Assembly: GCF_003290125.1 (NCBI RefSeq)
Contig: NZ_QMKH01000001.1
Coordinates: forward strand, 1 to 64,000
Origin: Microvirga flavescens
GTDB lineage: Bacteria; Pseudomonadota; Alphaproteobacteria; Rhizobiales; Beijerinckiaceae
Direction of reading: 5' to 3'
DNA length: 64,000 nt
Of the stretch, positions 53,622 through 63,812 are shown in pieces (position 1 is the first letter of the stretch; every line of letters starts with the position of its first letter). The position numbers were made by a program, and so were the translations under genes. The notes beneath the pieces were generated by a model. That model was given only the letters and a program-made list of their open reading frames with translations, was not told where the DNA came from and did no database searches.

Positions 53622-54020
53622 TCAGGATGCGCTCTCGGAGTGCTGGCTTTCCCGTCTTTGCAACATTTCCGATTCTTCGTCCGAGAACAGGCGCGAGCGT
53701 GTCAGGAAGCGAACGTCGCGCCCGTTGTCCAAAGAGAACATGCCGCCACGCCCCGGCACGAGATCGATGATGAGCTGCGTGTGCTTCCAGTACTCGAACT
53801 GGGATTCGCTCATGTAGAATGGCGCGCCACCGATCGCACCGAGGAGGACGTCGTTTTCTCCGACCAGGTAGTCCCCTTGCGGATAACACATCGGGGAAGA
53901 GCCGTCGCAGCACCCGCCCGACTGGTGGAAGAGAACGGGCCCATGCTCACGCTGAAGGGTCGCGATCAGTTCCAGAGCAGCAGGCGTCGCGGTCACGCGC
54001 AGGATATCGGCATCCGCCAT
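53622..54020 (-). CDS. DUF779 domain-containing protein (aldehyde dehydrogenase partner)
   Basis: A 132-residue protein of DUF779, which is found next to acetaldehyde or aldehyde dehydrogenase genes in many bacteria. The conserved block is FHQSGGCCDGSSPMCYP with three Cys, then GDYLVGENDVLLG and FEYWKHTQLIIDLVPGRGG. The Cys cluster suggests metal binding, but no biochemical role is established as far as I know. The start at 54020 has AGGGGAAG just upstream; the open frame further right runs into the intergenic space. It is 62 bases behind the aldehyde dehydrogenase gene and surely co-transcribed. Confidence 0.85.
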   Translation of the reverse strand: MADADILRVTATPAALELIATLQREHGPVLFHQSGGCCDGSSPMCYPQGDYLVGENDVLLGAIGGAPFYMSESQFEYWKHTQLIIDLVPGRGGMFSLDNGRDVRFLTRSRLFSDEESEMLQRRESQHSESAS

Positions 54021-54082
54021 AATCTTCCCCTTAGCTGACTTCTGCCGGGGCGAGCAGCGCCCCGGCAGAAGATCGATCAAGC

Positions 54083-55603
54083 TCAGAAGAAGCCTAACGG
54101 CTTGTTGCTGTAGCTTACCAGGAGGTTCTTGGTCTGCTGGTAGTGATCGAGCATCATGCTGTGGTTTTCGCGCCCGATGCCCGATTGCTTGTACCCGCCG
54201 AAGGCCGCGTGTGCCGGGTAGGCATGATAGCAGTTGGTCCACACGCGTCCGGCCTGGATCGCACGGCCAAAGCGGTAGGCGCGATTGCCGTTGCGCGTCC
54301 AGACACCGGCGCCGAGGCCATAGAGGGTATCGTTGGCGAGAGACAGAGCTTCGGCCTCGTCCTTGAACGTCGTCACGGAAACGACCGGACCGAAGATCTC
54401 CTCCTGGAAGATGCGCATCCGGTTATGGCCGCGGAAGACCGTCGGCTTCACATAGAAGCCTCCTTCGAGATCGCCGGAGAGGATATTACGCTCGCCGCCT
54501 GTCAGAACCTCCGCGCCTTCCTGCTTGCCGATGTCGATATAGCTCAGAATCTTTTCCAGCTGCTCGCTGGAGGCCTGAGCCCCGATCATCGTCGCCGGGT
54601 CCAACGGGCTGCCCTGCTTGATCGCCGCAACGCGCTTGAGCGCGCGATCCATGAACTTGTCGTAGATCGATTCCTGGATCAGCGCGCGGCTGGGGCAAGT
54701 GCAGACCTCACCCTGGTTGAGGGCGAACATCACGAAGCCTTCGATGGCCTTGTCGAGGTAATCGTCGTCCTCGGCCGTCACATCGGAGAAGAAGATGTTC
54801 GGCGATTTGCCGCCCAGTTCCAACGTCACCGGAATGAGGTTCTGGCTGGCATATTGCATGATGAGGCGACCCGTCGTCGTCTCACCGGTAAAGGCGATCT
54901 TGGCAATACGCGTGCTCGAGGCGAGCGGCTTTCCTGCCTCGAGCCCAAAGCCGTTGACGATGTTGAGGACACCCGGCGGCAGAAGATCGGCGACCAGCTC
55001 CGCCCACACGAGAAGCGAGGCCGGAGTTTGCTCGGCCGGCTTGATGACGACGCAATTGCCGGCGGCAAGAGCCGGCGCGAGCTTCCAGGTCGCCATCAAG
55101 ATCGGGAAGTTCCAGGGAATGATCTGCCCGACGACGCCGAGCGGCTCGTGGAAGTGATAGGCGATGGTGTCGTGATCGATCTCTGAAATCCCGCCTTCCT
55201 GCGACCTGATGCATCCGGCGAAGTAGCGGAAGTGATCAATGGCGAGCGGGATATCGGCTGCCGTCGTCTCGCGGATCGGCTTGCCGTTGTCCCATGTTTC
55301 CGCCAGGGCGAGCCTGTCGAGATTCTGCTCCATGCGGTTGGCGATCTCGTTGAGGATGATCGCTCGCTCCGCTGCCGAGGTCTTTCCCCAGGCGTCCTTA
55401 GCGGCATGCGCTGCATCGAGAGCCTTCTCGATATCGTCCTTGTCGGAGCGGGGAACCTCGCAAATCGCCTTGCCCGTGATGGGCGAGGTGTTTTCGAAAT
55501 AACGGCCGTTCACCGGATCCCGCCATTCGCCGCCGATGTAGTTGCCGTAGCGCGCCTTGAAGGGTGAGGTGAGGTTGGCGTTGAAGAATTCCGGTTTGTT
55601 CAT
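54083..55603 (-). CDS. NAD-dependent aldehyde dehydrogenase (acetaldehyde dehydrogenase AldA/AcoD/ExaC type)
   Basis: A 506-residue aldehyde dehydrogenase oxidising acetaldehyde and similar aldehydes to acids. It has the start [34 protein letters not shown] of the cofactor domain, FTGETTTGR, the general base Glu in [12 protein letters not shown], and the catalytic Cys in [11 protein letters not shown]. Length and the N-terminus match the AcoD/ExaC subgroup. GGGAGGAAAAG precedes the ATG at 55603. A sigma-54 promoter lies directly upstream and the AcoR-type activator is divergent, so expression should need an aldehyde, acetoin or alcohol signal. Confidence 0.93.
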   Translation of the reverse strand: MNKPEFFNANLTSPFKARYGNYIGGEWRDPVNGRYFENTSPITGKAICEVPRSDKDDIEKALDAAHAAKDAWGKTSAAERAIILNEIANRMEQNLDRLALAETWDNGKPIRETTAADIPLAIDHFRYFAGCIRSQEGGISEIDHDTIAYHFHEPLGVVGQIIPWNFPILMATWKLAPALAAGNCVVIKPAEQTPASLLVWAELVADLLPPGVLNIVNGFGLEAGKPLASSTRIAKIAFTGETTTGRLIMQYASQNLIPVTLELGGKSPNIFFSDVTAEDDDYLDKAIEGFVMFALNQGEVCTCPSRALIQESIYDKFMDRALKRVAAIKQGSPLDPATMIGAQASSEQLEKILSYIDIGKQEGAEVLTGGERNILSGDLEGGFYVKPTVFRGHNRMRIFQEEIFGPVVSVTTFKDEAEALSLANDTLYGLGAGVWTRNGNRAYRFGRAIQAGRVWTNCYHAYPAHAAFGGYKQSGIGRENHSMMLDHYQQTKNLLVSYSNKPLGFF

Positions 55604-55639
55604 CTTTTCCTCCCGGGGTGTTGAACACGCGCACATAGG

Positions 55640-55655
55640 AGCAACACCCATGCCA
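55640..55655 (-). promoter_or_regulatory. Sigma-54 (-24/-12) promoter of the aldehyde dehydrogenase gene
   Basis: On the minus strand TGGCATGGGTGTTGCT fits TGGCACG-N4-TTGCW with one change (T for C). GG and GC are 12 bases apart as required. Transcription would start near 55629, giving a leader of about 26 bases to the ATG at 55603. Confidence 0.85.
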
Positions 55656-55819
55656 GGAAAGACGTGTGCAAAGCAAAATTCGTCGCTGCAGCGCGGTAAG
55701 TGCCTGTCTTGCAACGAGGCCTGAGACGATTGGATCGGATGATTTTACGGCAGGACGAACTATCTTGAATGCGGGTGCCGCCAAAAGATCCGTAGCAATG
55801 AGACACAGCCGCGACACCC

Positions 55820-55836
55820 TGTTGCAAATTGCGACA
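55820..55836. promoter_or_regulatory. Probable upstream activating site of the AcoR-type regulator
   Basis: TGTTGCAAATTGCGACA is a 17-bp inverted repeat with a single mismatch. It lies about 165 bp upstream of the -24/-12 promoter, a normal distance for an enhancer-binding protein, and just 14 bp before the regulator's own start codon, which suggests negative autoregulation. Confidence 0.6.
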
Positions 55837-55850
55837 CCGGAGGAAACACC

Positions 55851-57713
55851 GTGGCGTCATCCCAAGCGATTCTGACTGCGCGTCGGCATTTCTTTACCGG
55901 CGGAACCGTTCCGCCCGGCCTCGTTCCATCCCCCATCCTGCGATCCTGGTCGAGATGCGCGGCTCTCGGGCTCGAAGGGGCGGCATTGCCACGCATCGAA
56001 CCGTTGACACGCTATGAACTCGCCATCGCAAGTGAGCGGAACGAAGCGTTCAGACGCCTGTGCCGTCCCGAAATCGAGTCCCTGCATGCGGATGCGGAGG
56101 CGACCGACAGCGTCGTCATTCTCACCGATGCGGCAGGCCTCGTGCTCGACGTGATCGGCAGCATCGGCTTCGCGGACAGGGCCGCCCGCGTCGCCTTGAG
56201 ACCCGGGGTGCCGTGGAGCGAGCAGACGACCGGCACGAACGCCATCGGCACCGCCTTGACCGAGCAGAGCGCCATCGAAGTGCTCGGCGGAGAACATTAT
56301 CTCGAATGCAACCGCATTCTCAGTTGCTCGGCTGCGCCGATCATCGGCCCGCGTGGTGAGATCCTCGGCGTTCTCGATCTTTCAGGGCCAGCGGCCATCC
56401 ATCAGGCCTACGCTTTGCGATTGGTGAAGCTTGCCGCCGAGCAGATCGAGCATCGCCTGTTCGAGCAGGGTTTCGAACATTGTGAAGTCATGCGCGTTCA
56501 CACGGATTCCGTGATGCTCGGCACCCCGCGCGAAGGCGTCCTCGCCTTCGAAGAAGATCGCCTGGTTGCCGCAAACCGGCACGGCTTGCGCATGCTCGGC
56601 CTCACCAAGGAGGCGCTTGGAACAGTCACGCGGCAGGAGCTTTTCCAGGATTCTCTCGCCAGCCTCGCGGACAAGGGAAGCTTACGCGATGCACGGGGAA
56701 CCGTGTTGCGCGGAAAGTTGGAACAGCCCAATTCCCGCAAGTCGATTGCGCCAGGCGCGCTGCGGCATGCGGGGTTCGATCCCATTTTCGAGGACAACGC
56801 CCGGGCCGCATTGGCGCGCGCCATCCGCGTCGTGAACGCCGATGTTCCCGTTCTCGTGCTTGGCGAGACGGGCTCCGGTAAGGAAGTCTTCTCACGTGCC
56901 GTTCACGCCGCCAGCAACAGGAGCATGAAACCTTTCATTGCCGTCAACTGCGCGGCGCTGCCTGAAACGCTGATGGAGGCCGAGCTTTTCGGTTATGAGC
57001 CAGGAGCCTTCACCGGCGCGCGCAGCCGCGGCTCGAAGGGCCGGTTGCGCGAGGCCGATGGCGGCGTTCTCTTCCTCGACGAAATCGGCGACATGCCGCT
57101 CTCTCTCCAGGCGAGGCTCCTGCGTGTGCTGCAGGATCGTGAGGTTCTGCCGCTTGGAAACGGAAAGCCTGTCCCGGTTGATTTCGCACTCATCTGCGCA
57201 ACCAATCGCGACCTCACGGCGCTCGTGAAAGAGGGCGCGTTTCGCGCCGACCTCTATTTTCGGATCGCGCAATACACCGTCGAGCTTCAGCCCCTGCGCG
57301 CCTCAACCAACCGCCATGCGCTCATCGACAGCCTTTGGGATCAACTGTGCGGCCCCGCGCGCGTTTCTCTTTCACCACAGGCGCGGGAGTGTCTGGCGCA
57401 GCATGACTGGCCCGGCAACTTCCGTCAGCTCGCCGGTTGCCTTCGGGCTCTCATCGCTCTTGCAGAGCCGGGCGAGACGCTGGGGCTCGAGGCCCTTCCC
57501 GCCGACATCAGGTCGGTGGCCAGCTGTTCCACGCTTGCCGAAGAGAAGAGCGATCCTGATTCACTGGAGGCGATCTCCCGCAACGCCATGCGGGACGCCA
57601 TCTCCGTGGCGAACGGCAACGTTTCTCTCGCGGCGCGCCGCCTCGGCATCAGCAGAAGCACGCTTTACCGCCGCCTGTTGAGCGACGCCGGTCAGCCCAC
57701 AGGGAAGATGTAA
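55851..57713 (+). CDS. acoR: AcoR-type sigma-54-dependent transcriptional activator
   Basis: A 620-residue enhancer-binding protein. The N-terminal part (about 60-200) is a GAF-like sensor with [20 protein letters not shown] and [18 protein letters not shown], the AcoR hallmark; a PAS-like segment follows. The AAA+ domain has Walker A GETGSGKE (338-345), the sigma-54 contact loop GAFTGA (385-390), Walker [13 protein letters not shown] and the arginine region [11 protein letters not shown] Fis-type helix-turn-helix ends the protein ([20 protein letters not shown]). The GTG start follows GGAGGA. It is divergent from the aldehyde dehydrogenase gene, whose sigma-54 promoter it should activate. 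Its last 22 bases overlap the 3' end of cysA on the other strand. Confidence 0.9.
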   Translation: MASSQAILTARRHFFTGGTVPPGLVPSPILRSWSRCAALGLEGAALPRIEPLTRYELAIASERNEAFRRLCRPEIESLHADAEATDSVVILTDAAGLVLDVIGSIGFADRAARVALRPGVPWSEQTTGTNAIGTALTEQSAIEVLGGEHYLECNRILSCSAAPIIGPRGEILGVLDLSGPAAIHQAYALRLVKLAAEQIEHRLFEQGFEHCEVMRVHTDSVMLGTPREGVLAFEEDRLVAANRHGLRMLGLTKEALGTVTRQELFQDSLASLADKGSLRDARGTVLRGKLEQPNSRKSIAPGALRHAGFDPIFEDNARAALARAIRVVNADVPVLVLGETGSGKEVFSRAVHAASNRSMKPFIAVNCAALPETLMEAELFGYEPGAFTGARSRGSKGRLREADGGVLFLDEIGDMPLSLQARLLRVLQDREVLPLGNGKPVPVDFALICATNRDLTALVKEGAFRADLYFRIAQYTVELQPLRASTNRHALIDSLWDQLCGPARVSLSPQARECLAQHDWPGNFRQLAGCLRALIALAEPGETLGLEALPADIRSVASCSTLAEEKSDPDSLEAISRNAMRDAISVANGNVSLAARRLGISRSTLYRRLLSDAGQPTGKM

Positions 57714-58729
57714 CCACCGAGGATTTCCAACCCCACCTCTTCGCCGAGCGCAGGCTCGATGGACAGCGAGGTTTCGACCTCGACCTTGTCCTTGCCGGCT
57801 CCGTGTATCTCGATCCGCCGGGAACCGCCGACGCGGCGAATACCTGCGACGACCCCTCTCGCATGCGCCCCGACAGGTGAGACGAGCCGCAACTGCCAGG
57901 GACGACTGTAGAGCGCAACCTCACCATCCCCGTGGCCATGCGCATCGACAGGAACGGGCTTCCCACCGATCAGAACCTTGTCGCCGGCGACACGCGCCTC
58001 GAACCGCGCGGCATCTCCGAGAAAGCTGAGGACAAACGGTGATTGCGGGCGATCCTGCACCTCATCCGGAGTGCCTATCTGCTCCAGGCGTCCGTTGCTG
58101 AGAATCGCCACCCGGTCAGCCAGTTCGAGCGCCTCGTCCTGATCGTGTGTCACAAAGATCGTGGTCTGGCCCGTGCGTTCGTGAATGTCGCGCAGCCAAT
58201 GGCGCAGATCCTTGCGGACCTTGGCGTCCAATGCGCCGAAAGGCTCATCGAGCAAGAGAACACGCGGCTCCACCGCAAGGGCGCGAGCGAGCGCCACCCG
58301 TTGCCGTTGCCCGCCGGAAAGCTGCGCCGGAAAACGCCGCTCGTAGCCCGAGAGCTGAACAAGCTCCAACAGCTCGGAAACCCGCCGCGCGATTTCATCC
58401 TTGGAGGGACGGCGCGCGCGCTCACGAACACGCAGGCCATAGGCGATGTTGTCGGCGACATTGAGATGCTTGAACAGCGCGTAATGCTGAAAGACAAAGC
58501 CGACCTGGCGCTTCTGCACGGGAAGGCCGGTCGCGTCCTGCCCGCCGAAGAAAACCAGCCCCCGCTCAGGCGCCTCGAGACCGGCAATGACGCGCAGAAG
58601 CGTCGTCTTCCCCGAACCGGAAGGACCGAGCAGAGCCAGAAGCTCACCCGGCCGAACGGTCAGACTGACATCGCGCAGAGCGGCGGTCTCGCCAAACTCC
58701 TTGGCAACGTTCGCAACCTTGATTTCCAA
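57692..58729 (-). CDS. cysA: Sulfate/thiosulfate ABC transporter ATP-binding protein CysA
   Basis: A 345-residue ATPase. Walker A GPSGSGKT (about 35-42), signature LSGGQRQRV, Walker [13 protein letters not shown] and H-loop [10 protein letters not shown], followed by the regulatory C-terminal domain. [16 protein letters not shown] is the CysA-type linker. The start is a TTG at 58729 with GGAG 7 bases upstream; the frame is open much further but inside cysW. It is the last gene of the sulfate operon and energises CysT/CysW. Confidence 0.92.
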   Translation of the reverse strand: MEIKVANVAKEFGETAALRDVSLTVRPGELLALLGPSGSGKTTLLRVIAGLEAPERGLVFFGGQDATGLPVQKRQVGFVFQHYALFKHLNVADNIAYGLRVRERARRPSKDEIARRVSELLELVQLSGYERRFPAQLSGGQRQRVALARALAVEPRVLLLDEPFGALDAKVRKDLRHWLRDIHERTGQTTIFVTHDQDEALELADRVAILSNGRLEQIGTPDEVQDRPQSPFVLSFLGDAARFEARVAGDKVLIGGKPVPVDAHGHGDGEVALYSRPWQLRLVSPVGAHARGVVAGIRRVGGSRRIEIHGAGKDKVEVETSLSIEPALGEEVGLEILGGYIFPVG

Positions 58730-58742
58730 CCCAGTGCTCCGC

Positions 58743-59624
58743 TCAATGGCCGGGACGTCCGGAGAGGGTATCACCCGCCCGCCATTCCAGGAACGATTTT
58801 GCCGCAAGCGTGACGAGGGCAAGGCAGGCGAGGAGCGAGGCAACGGCGAAAGCGGCGACGAAGTTGTACTCATTGTAGAGAATCTCCACATGGAGCGGCA
58901 TGGTGTTGGTCAGGCCGCGGATATGGCCGGAAATAACGGAAACAGCGCCGAACTCACCCATGGCGCGGGCATTGCAGAGAAGGACGCCGTAGAGCAACCC
59001 CCACCGGATGTTGGGCAATGTCACCGTGAGAAAAGTGCGCCAGCCGGAAGCGCCGAGCGTCAGCGCGGCCTCTTCTTCGGAAGTGCCCTGCTCCTGCATG
59101 AGCGGGATCAGCTCCCGCGCCACGAAGGGAAAGGTGACGAAGATCGTGGCGAGGACGATGCCGGGCAAGGCGAAGGCGATCTTTATGCCATGCTCCATGA
59201 GCCATGGCCCAAAGAGCCCCTGTGCGCCGAACAAGAGAACGTAGATCAGGCCCGACACCACCGGCGAGACCGAGAACGGCAAATCGATCAGCGTCATCAA
59301 AAGGCTCTTGCCCTTGAAGTCGAATTTCGCAATCGACCACGCGGCGGCGAGCCCGAACACAAGGTTCAGAGGAACGGAGATTGCCGCGACCAGAAGAGTC
59401 AGCTTGATGGCCGCCTGCGCATCCGGTTCCTGAAAGGCAGCGAGATAAGCGCCCAAGCCTTTGCTGAAGGCCTGCACGAACACGACAGCCAGGGGCAGCA
59501 CCAAAAAGAGAGTCAGAAAGGCGATGGCAATCGCAATGGCGAGCCGCCGCACAAGCGCGCTCTCCGTCACCACGCTTCTCCAGCGAATGCCTTTCTGAGT
59601 GTTGCGCGCAACGGCATCAAGCAT
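58743..59624 (-). CDS. cysW: Sulfate ABC transporter permease CysW
   Basis: A 293-residue inner-membrane permease with about six helices, the first at [40 protein letters not shown] and the docking loop [21 protein letters not shown] are typical of CysW. GGAGG lies 7 bases before the ATG at 59624, which itself overlaps the end of cysT by 8 bases. It pairs with CysT. Confidence 0.92.
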   Translation of the reverse strand: MLDAVARNTQKGIRWRSVVTESALVRRLAIAIAIAFLTLFLVLPLAVVFVQAFSKGLGAYLAAFQEPDAQAAIKLTLLVAAISVPLNLVFGLAAAWSIAKFDFKGKSLLMTLIDLPFSVSPVVSGLIYVLLFGAQGLFGPWLMEHGIKIAFALPGIVLATIFVTFPFVARELIPLMQEQGTSEEEAALTLGASGWRTFLTVTLPNIRWGLLYGVLLCNARAMGEFGAVSVISGHIRGLTNTMPLHVEILYNEYNFVAAFAVASLLACLALVTLAAKSFLEWRAGDTLSGRPGH

Positions 59625-60471
59625 TGCCGAACCTCCGCCGCGCCCAGGCTTGAATGAGATTGATGACGAGAAGCGTCGAGAACGAAATTGCCAGCATGAT
59701 CGTCGCGATCACCGTCGCGCCGGTATAATCGAACTCCGCGAGCTTGATGACGATGAGCAGCGGCGCGATCTCGGACACATAAGGAATGTTTCCGGCGATG
59801 AAGATCACCGATCCATACTCGCCGACGGCCCTGGCAAAGGCCAATGCGAAACCCGTGAGAATCGCCGGCAGAAGCGGCGGGAGAAGAACACTCCACAAGG
59901 TTCGAAACCGTGAGGCGCCAAGCGTTGCAGAGGCTTCTTCCAGCTCACGTTCGATATCGGCGATGAGAGGTTGAACCGTCCGCACCGTGAAGGGCAGGCC
60001 GATGAAGACCAGCGCCACGAAAATGCCGAGAGGCGTATAGGCAATCTTGATACCGAAAGGCGCGAACAACGCGCCGATCCAGCCATTCGGTGCATAGAGC
60101 GCCACAAGCGCGATGCCGGCAACCGCCGTGGGCAATGCAAACGGCAGATCGACCATCGCGTCGATGACGGCGCGCCCCGGAAAGTGATAGCGGGTGAGAA
60201 CCCAGGCGACGAGAAGCCCGAATACGGACGCGACAATCGCAGCAATGAATGAAATGCCGAAACTGATTTTCAAGGCCCCCAGAACACGGGGCTCGAGCGT
60301 CGCCGCTACAATTCCATCGATCCCGACGCTCGAAGCTCTCACGACGAGTGCAGCCAGCGGCAGAAGAACGATAAGACTGAGGTAGAGAAGCGTATAGCCG
60401 AACGTGATCCCGAAGCCCGGGATCACGCTCGCCCGCCTGAAGCGGATATGGGCCGGAAGAACCGACGTCAT
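59617..60471 (-). CDS. cysT: Sulfate ABC transporter permease CysT (CysU)
   Basis: A 284-residue permease with six predicted helices. [20 protein letters not shown] near the N-terminus, [20 protein letters not shown], and the docking loop [20 protein letters not shown] are CysT-like. It starts 3 bases after the stop of the sulfate-binding protein gene and overlaps cysW. Confidence 0.92.
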   Translation of the reverse strand: MTSVLPAHIRFRRASVIPGFGITFGYTLLYLSLIVLLPLAALVVRASSVGIDGIVAATLEPRVLGALKISFGISFIAAIVASVFGLLVAWVLTRYHFPGRAVIDAMVDLPFALPTAVAGIALVALYAPNGWIGALFAPFGIKIAYTPLGIFVALVFIGLPFTVRTVQPLIADIERELEEASATLGASRFRTLWSVLLPPLLPAILTGFALAFARAVGEYGSVIFIAGNIPYVSEIAPLLIVIKLAEFDYTGATVIATIMLAISFSTLLVINLIQAWARRRFGNA

Positions 60472-60474
60472 GAG

Positions 60475-61533
60475 TTAGCGCTTGCTGATCTGATCGAAGA
60501 CGCCACCATTGTCGAAGTTGTTCTTCTGGATGTCATCCCAGTTTCCCTGCAGCGACTCGATGGTGAAGAGCTTGAGGTTCGGCAACTGGGCCAGATCTTC
60601 TTTCGCGGCGGCTTCGGGCTTGCTCGGCCTGTAGCGGTGCTTCGCGAAAATGGCCTGGGCCTTGTCGCTGTAAAGAAACTCAAGATAGGCCTCAGCCGCC
60701 TTGCGAGTTCCCTTCTTGTCGACATTGCCGACAACGAGCGCCACCGGCGGCTCGGCGAGGATCGAGACGCTGGGAACGACGATGTCGAACTTGTCCTTGC
60801 CGAATTCATCGAGGACCAGGAACGCCTCGTTCTCCCAGGCCGGCAGCACATCGCCAAGGCCGCGCTGCGCGAAGGTCACTGTCGAACCGCGCGCGCCCGT
60901 GTCGAGCACCGGCACGTTCTTGTAGATCTGCGTCACGAACTCCCGCGCCTTCTCGACGCTGCCGTCCTTGTTTTGTGCATAGCCCCAGGCCGCAAGGAAG
61001 TTCCAGCGCCCGCCTGCCGATGTCTTGGGATTGGGCGTAATCACCTGCACGTCGGAGCGTGCGAGATCGCCCCAGTCCTTGATGCCCTTCGGGTTTCCTT
61101 TGCGGACGAGGAACACGACCGTCGATGTGTAGGGCAGCGAATTGTTCGGCAGCTTGCTACGCCAATCCGCCGGAATCTTGTTCGTCAGCTTGGCGATGGC
61201 GTCGATGTCGGAGGGGATGCCCAGCGTCACCACATCGGCATCAACGCCGTCGATAACGGTTCGCGCCTGAGCACCGGACCCGCCGTGGGACGCGCGGACG
61301 GTAATATCCTCACCGGTCTTCTTCTTCCATTCCTCGGTGAACGCCTGATTGATCTCGCGGTAGAGCTCACGGGTCGGGTCGTAGGACACGTTGAGGAGCT
61401 GCGTCTGCGCATAGGCGGCATCCGCGCCGGTCATGATCGTCGCGGCGGCTGCGAAGGACAGGAAAAGCTTTCGCCAGGCACTCAAGCCTGCGCGCTTGCT
61501 TGCGGGAGTTGGATCGGAAGTTCGGTGCAACAT
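60475..61533 (-). CDS. sbp: Sulfate ABC transporter substrate-binding protein (Sbp/CysP)
   Basis: Periplasmic sulfate-binding protein of 352 residues when read from the ATG at 61533, which has AAGGAGGA 5 bases upstream. A Sec signal follows (KLFLSFAAAATIMTGADAAY, cleaved near AYAQT), then LLNVSYDPTRELYREINQAF and SHGGSGAQARTVIDG, the sulfate-binding motifs. Unusually, no stop codon separates it from cysN: the cysN frame runs straight into this one, so a 793-residue CysN-Sbp chain is possible besides the independent product. Confidence 0.9.
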   Translation of the reverse strand: MLHRTSDPTPASKRAGLSAWRKLFLSFAAAATIMTGADAAYAQTQLLNVSYDPTRELYREINQAFTEEWKKKTGEDITVRASHGGSGAQARTVIDGVDADVVTLGIPSDIDAIAKLTNKIPADWRSKLPNNSLPYTSTVVFLVRKGNPKGIKDWGDLARSDVQVITPNPKTSAGGRWNFLAAWGYAQNKDGSVEKAREFVTQIYKNVPVLDTGARGSTVTFAQRGLGDVLPAWENEAFLVLDEFGKDKFDIVVPSVSILAEPPVALVVGNVDKKGTRKAAEAYLEFLYSDKAQAIFAKHRYRPSKPEAAAKEDLAQLPNLKLFTIESLQGNWDDIQKNNFDNGGVFDQISKR

Positions 61534-62856
61534 GGATTCCTCCTTCGCGTTGCCATGGGACTTCAGGACAAGCCCGATGCCGAGGGTGTCGAAACTTTCG
61601 CGATCAATGAGGATGAAACCTCCTGTCTCGCGATTATGCAAGTAGGGATCGAACGCCAGAGGGCGATTGAGAGTGAGGGTGACATCGCCGATATCGTTGG
61701 GCTGGAGGGCATTCCGCGCCTCCGGCTGCGCCGTATCGGGGTCGATACGGTGACTGACGCTTTCCACCGTCGCGCGGACCGTCGCCGCTCCGATCTTGAG
61801 CAAAAACGCATCCCCAGCCCCGAGAGACCGCTCCCCGGCCCAGAACAGACGTGCGTTCAGGCGCGAGGAAATGTCCGCCGAGGAAACGGTATCAGCCAGA
61901 ACGTCCCCACGGGAAATGTCGATCTCATCGGTCAACGTGAGCGTGACCGACTGCCCTGCGACAGCTTCCTGAAGATCTCCGTCAAACGTCACGATCCGCG
62001 CGACGCTGGTTTCGCGGCCTGACGGCAGGACCCGCACGCGGTCCCCGACCCGGATGGAGCCGCCCGCGATGGAACCCGTATATCCGCGAAAATCCGCCAC
62101 CTTGCGGTTCACCCATTGCACGGGGAACCGGAACGGGACGCTGCGATCATTGCCCTCGATCTGCACGCTGTCGAGGTGCTGCAGGAGCGTCGAACCGCGA
62201 TACCAGGGAGCAGCCACCGCCGGCTGAACGACGTTGTCGCCATTCAGCGCGGACAAGGGAATGCCTGTTACCTCGGCAAACCCGAGATCGGCGGCAAAGG
62301 CCCGGTACTCCGCCATGATGCGCTCGAAGACATCCTGCGACCAGCCGACGAGATCCATCTTGTTGATGGCGAGCGCCACATGGCGAATGCCGAGCATCGA
62401 CAGAATAAGACTGTGCCGCCGTGTCTGCAGGGAGAGTCCTTTCCGTGCGTCGACGAGAAGGATCGCAAGATCGGCGGTCGAGGCTCCCGTCGCCATGTTG
62501 CGCGTATACTGCTCGTGACCCGGGGTATCCGCTACGATGAAACTGCGGGTTTCGCTGGAGAAGAAACGATAGGCGATATCGATGGTGATGCCCTGCTCGC
62601 GCTCGGCCGAAAGCCCATCCACGAGAAGAGCAAAATCGATCTTGTCGCCCTGCGTTCCATGGCGGCGGGAATCCCGCTGCAGACTTGCGATCTGGTCGTC
62701 GAAGAGCTGCTTTGCGTCGTGCAGGAGCCGCCCGATCAGAGTCGACTTGCCGTCATCGACGGAACCGCAGGTGATGAAGCGCAGCACATCCTTACGGCGC
62801 TGAGCCTTGAGGATCGTTTCAAGATCAACGGACGGCTTGAGAACATGGACGGTCAT
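61534..62856 (-). CDS. cysN: Sulfate adenylyltransferase subunit 1 (GTPase) CysN, stop codon missing
   Basis: GTPase subunit of ATP sulfurylase, 441 codons up to the Sbp start. G-box motifs are complete: GSVDDGKST (31-39), DTPGHEQYTRNM, and NKMDLVGW. Beta-barrel domains 2 and 3 follow, ending in YLHNRETGGFILIDRESFDT, which is the normal C-terminus of a CysN without an APS kinase (CysC) domain. After GLVLKSHGNAKEES there is no stop; the frame enters the Sbp ATG directly. The start at 62856 overlaps the cysD stop (ATGA). Either a natural stop-loss fusion or a sequencing/assembly error near 61540-61560. Confidence 0.88.
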
Positions 62857-63812
62857 CAGAAATAGCCCTCCTGCTTCTTGCGTTCCATCGAGGCGGCGCC
62901 ATCCTGGTCGATCAGACGCCCCTGACGCTCGGAGGTCTGCGCCCGTAGCGTTTCGCCGATAATGTCGACAAGGGTCCCCGCATCGCTCTCGATGGCCCCG
63001 GTCAACGGGTAGCATCCAAGTGTTCGGAACCGCACGGAGCGAACTTGAGGAACCTCTCCCGGATGGAGCGGCAACCTCTCATCATCGACAGCGATCAAAA
63101 GCCCGTCCCGCTCCACGACAGGACGCTCGGCGGCGAAATAGAGGGGAACGATCGGGATGTTTTCCCGATGGATGTAGAGCCAGATATCCAGCTCCGTCCA
63201 ATTGGAAAGCGGGAAGACGCGAAAGCTCTCCCCTTTGCGTTTGCGCACATTGAACAACCGCCAGGGCTCCGGACGTTGCCGCTTCGGGTCCCAGCGATGC
63301 TGTTCGCTTCGCAAAGAAAAAACCCGCTCCTTGGCGCGGGATTTCTCCTCGTCGCGGCGCGCCCCGCCGATGGCGGCGTCGAAGCGGTGATGATCGAGCG
63401 CCTGACGAAGGGCCTGGGTTTTCATGACATCCGTGTGGATTTCCGACCCATGCGAGACAGGGCCTATTCCACGCGCGATCCCTTCCTCGTTGACATGCAC
63501 GATCAGCTGCAAATCCAGATCGCGCACCCGCTCGTTGCGGAAGCGGATCATCTCCTTGAACTTCCATGTCGTGTCGACATGCAGAAGCGGGAATGGCGGC
63601 TTCGCCGGATAGAAGGCCTTCAAGGCAAGATGCAGAAGAACCGACGAATCCTTACCGATGGAATAGAGCAGGACCGGGTTTTCGCTTTCTGCCACGACCT
63701 CTCGCAGAATGTGGATGCTTTCCGCTTCCAGCCTGTCGAGATGCGTCAGGCGCTCCGCGACAGTATCGCCCTGCGTGACGGCGGCATTGAGAAGAGTATT
63801 TGAGCGACCCAT
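62856..63812 (-). CDS. cysD: Sulfate adenylyltransferase subunit 2 CysD
   Basis: Catalytic ATP sulfurylase subunit, 318 residues, which makes APS from sulfate and ATP with Cys[21 protein letters not shown], the PP-loop [38 protein letters not shown], and the C-terminal [20 protein letters not shown] with EGYF are standard. AGGAGGTG sits before the ATG at 63812. The start overlaps the cysH stop by one base (TAATG), and the gene ends on cysN. Confidence 0.94.
   Translation of the reverse strand: MGRSNTLLNAAVTQGDTVAERLTHLDRLEAESIHILREVVAESENPVLLYSIGKDSSVLLHLALKAFYPAKPPFPLLHVDTTWKFKEMIRFRNERVRDLDLQLIVHVNEEGIARGIGPVSHGSEIHTDVMKTQALRQALDHHRFDAAIGGARRDEEKSRAKERVFSLRSEQHRWDPKRQRPEPWRLFNVRKRKGESFRVFPLSNWTELDIWLYIHRENIPIVPLYFAAERPVVERDGLLIAVDDERLPLHPGEVPQVRSVRFRTLGCYPLTGAIESDAGTLVDIIGETLRAQTSERQGRLIDQDGAASMERKKQEGYF

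Noticed and set aside
54143-55186. Rightward open frame of 347 codons over the aldehyde dehydrogenase gene
   Set aside because: Antisense shadow; the aldehyde dehydrogenase is complete on the other strand.
60448-62022. Rightward open frame of 524 codons over sbp and cysN
   Set aside because: Antisense shadow of the sulfate genes without recognisable domains.
62857-63015. N-terminal extension of CysN from 63015
   Set aside because: This part overlaps cysD in another frame and has no CysN similarity; the ATG at 62856 overlapping the cysD stop is the natural start.
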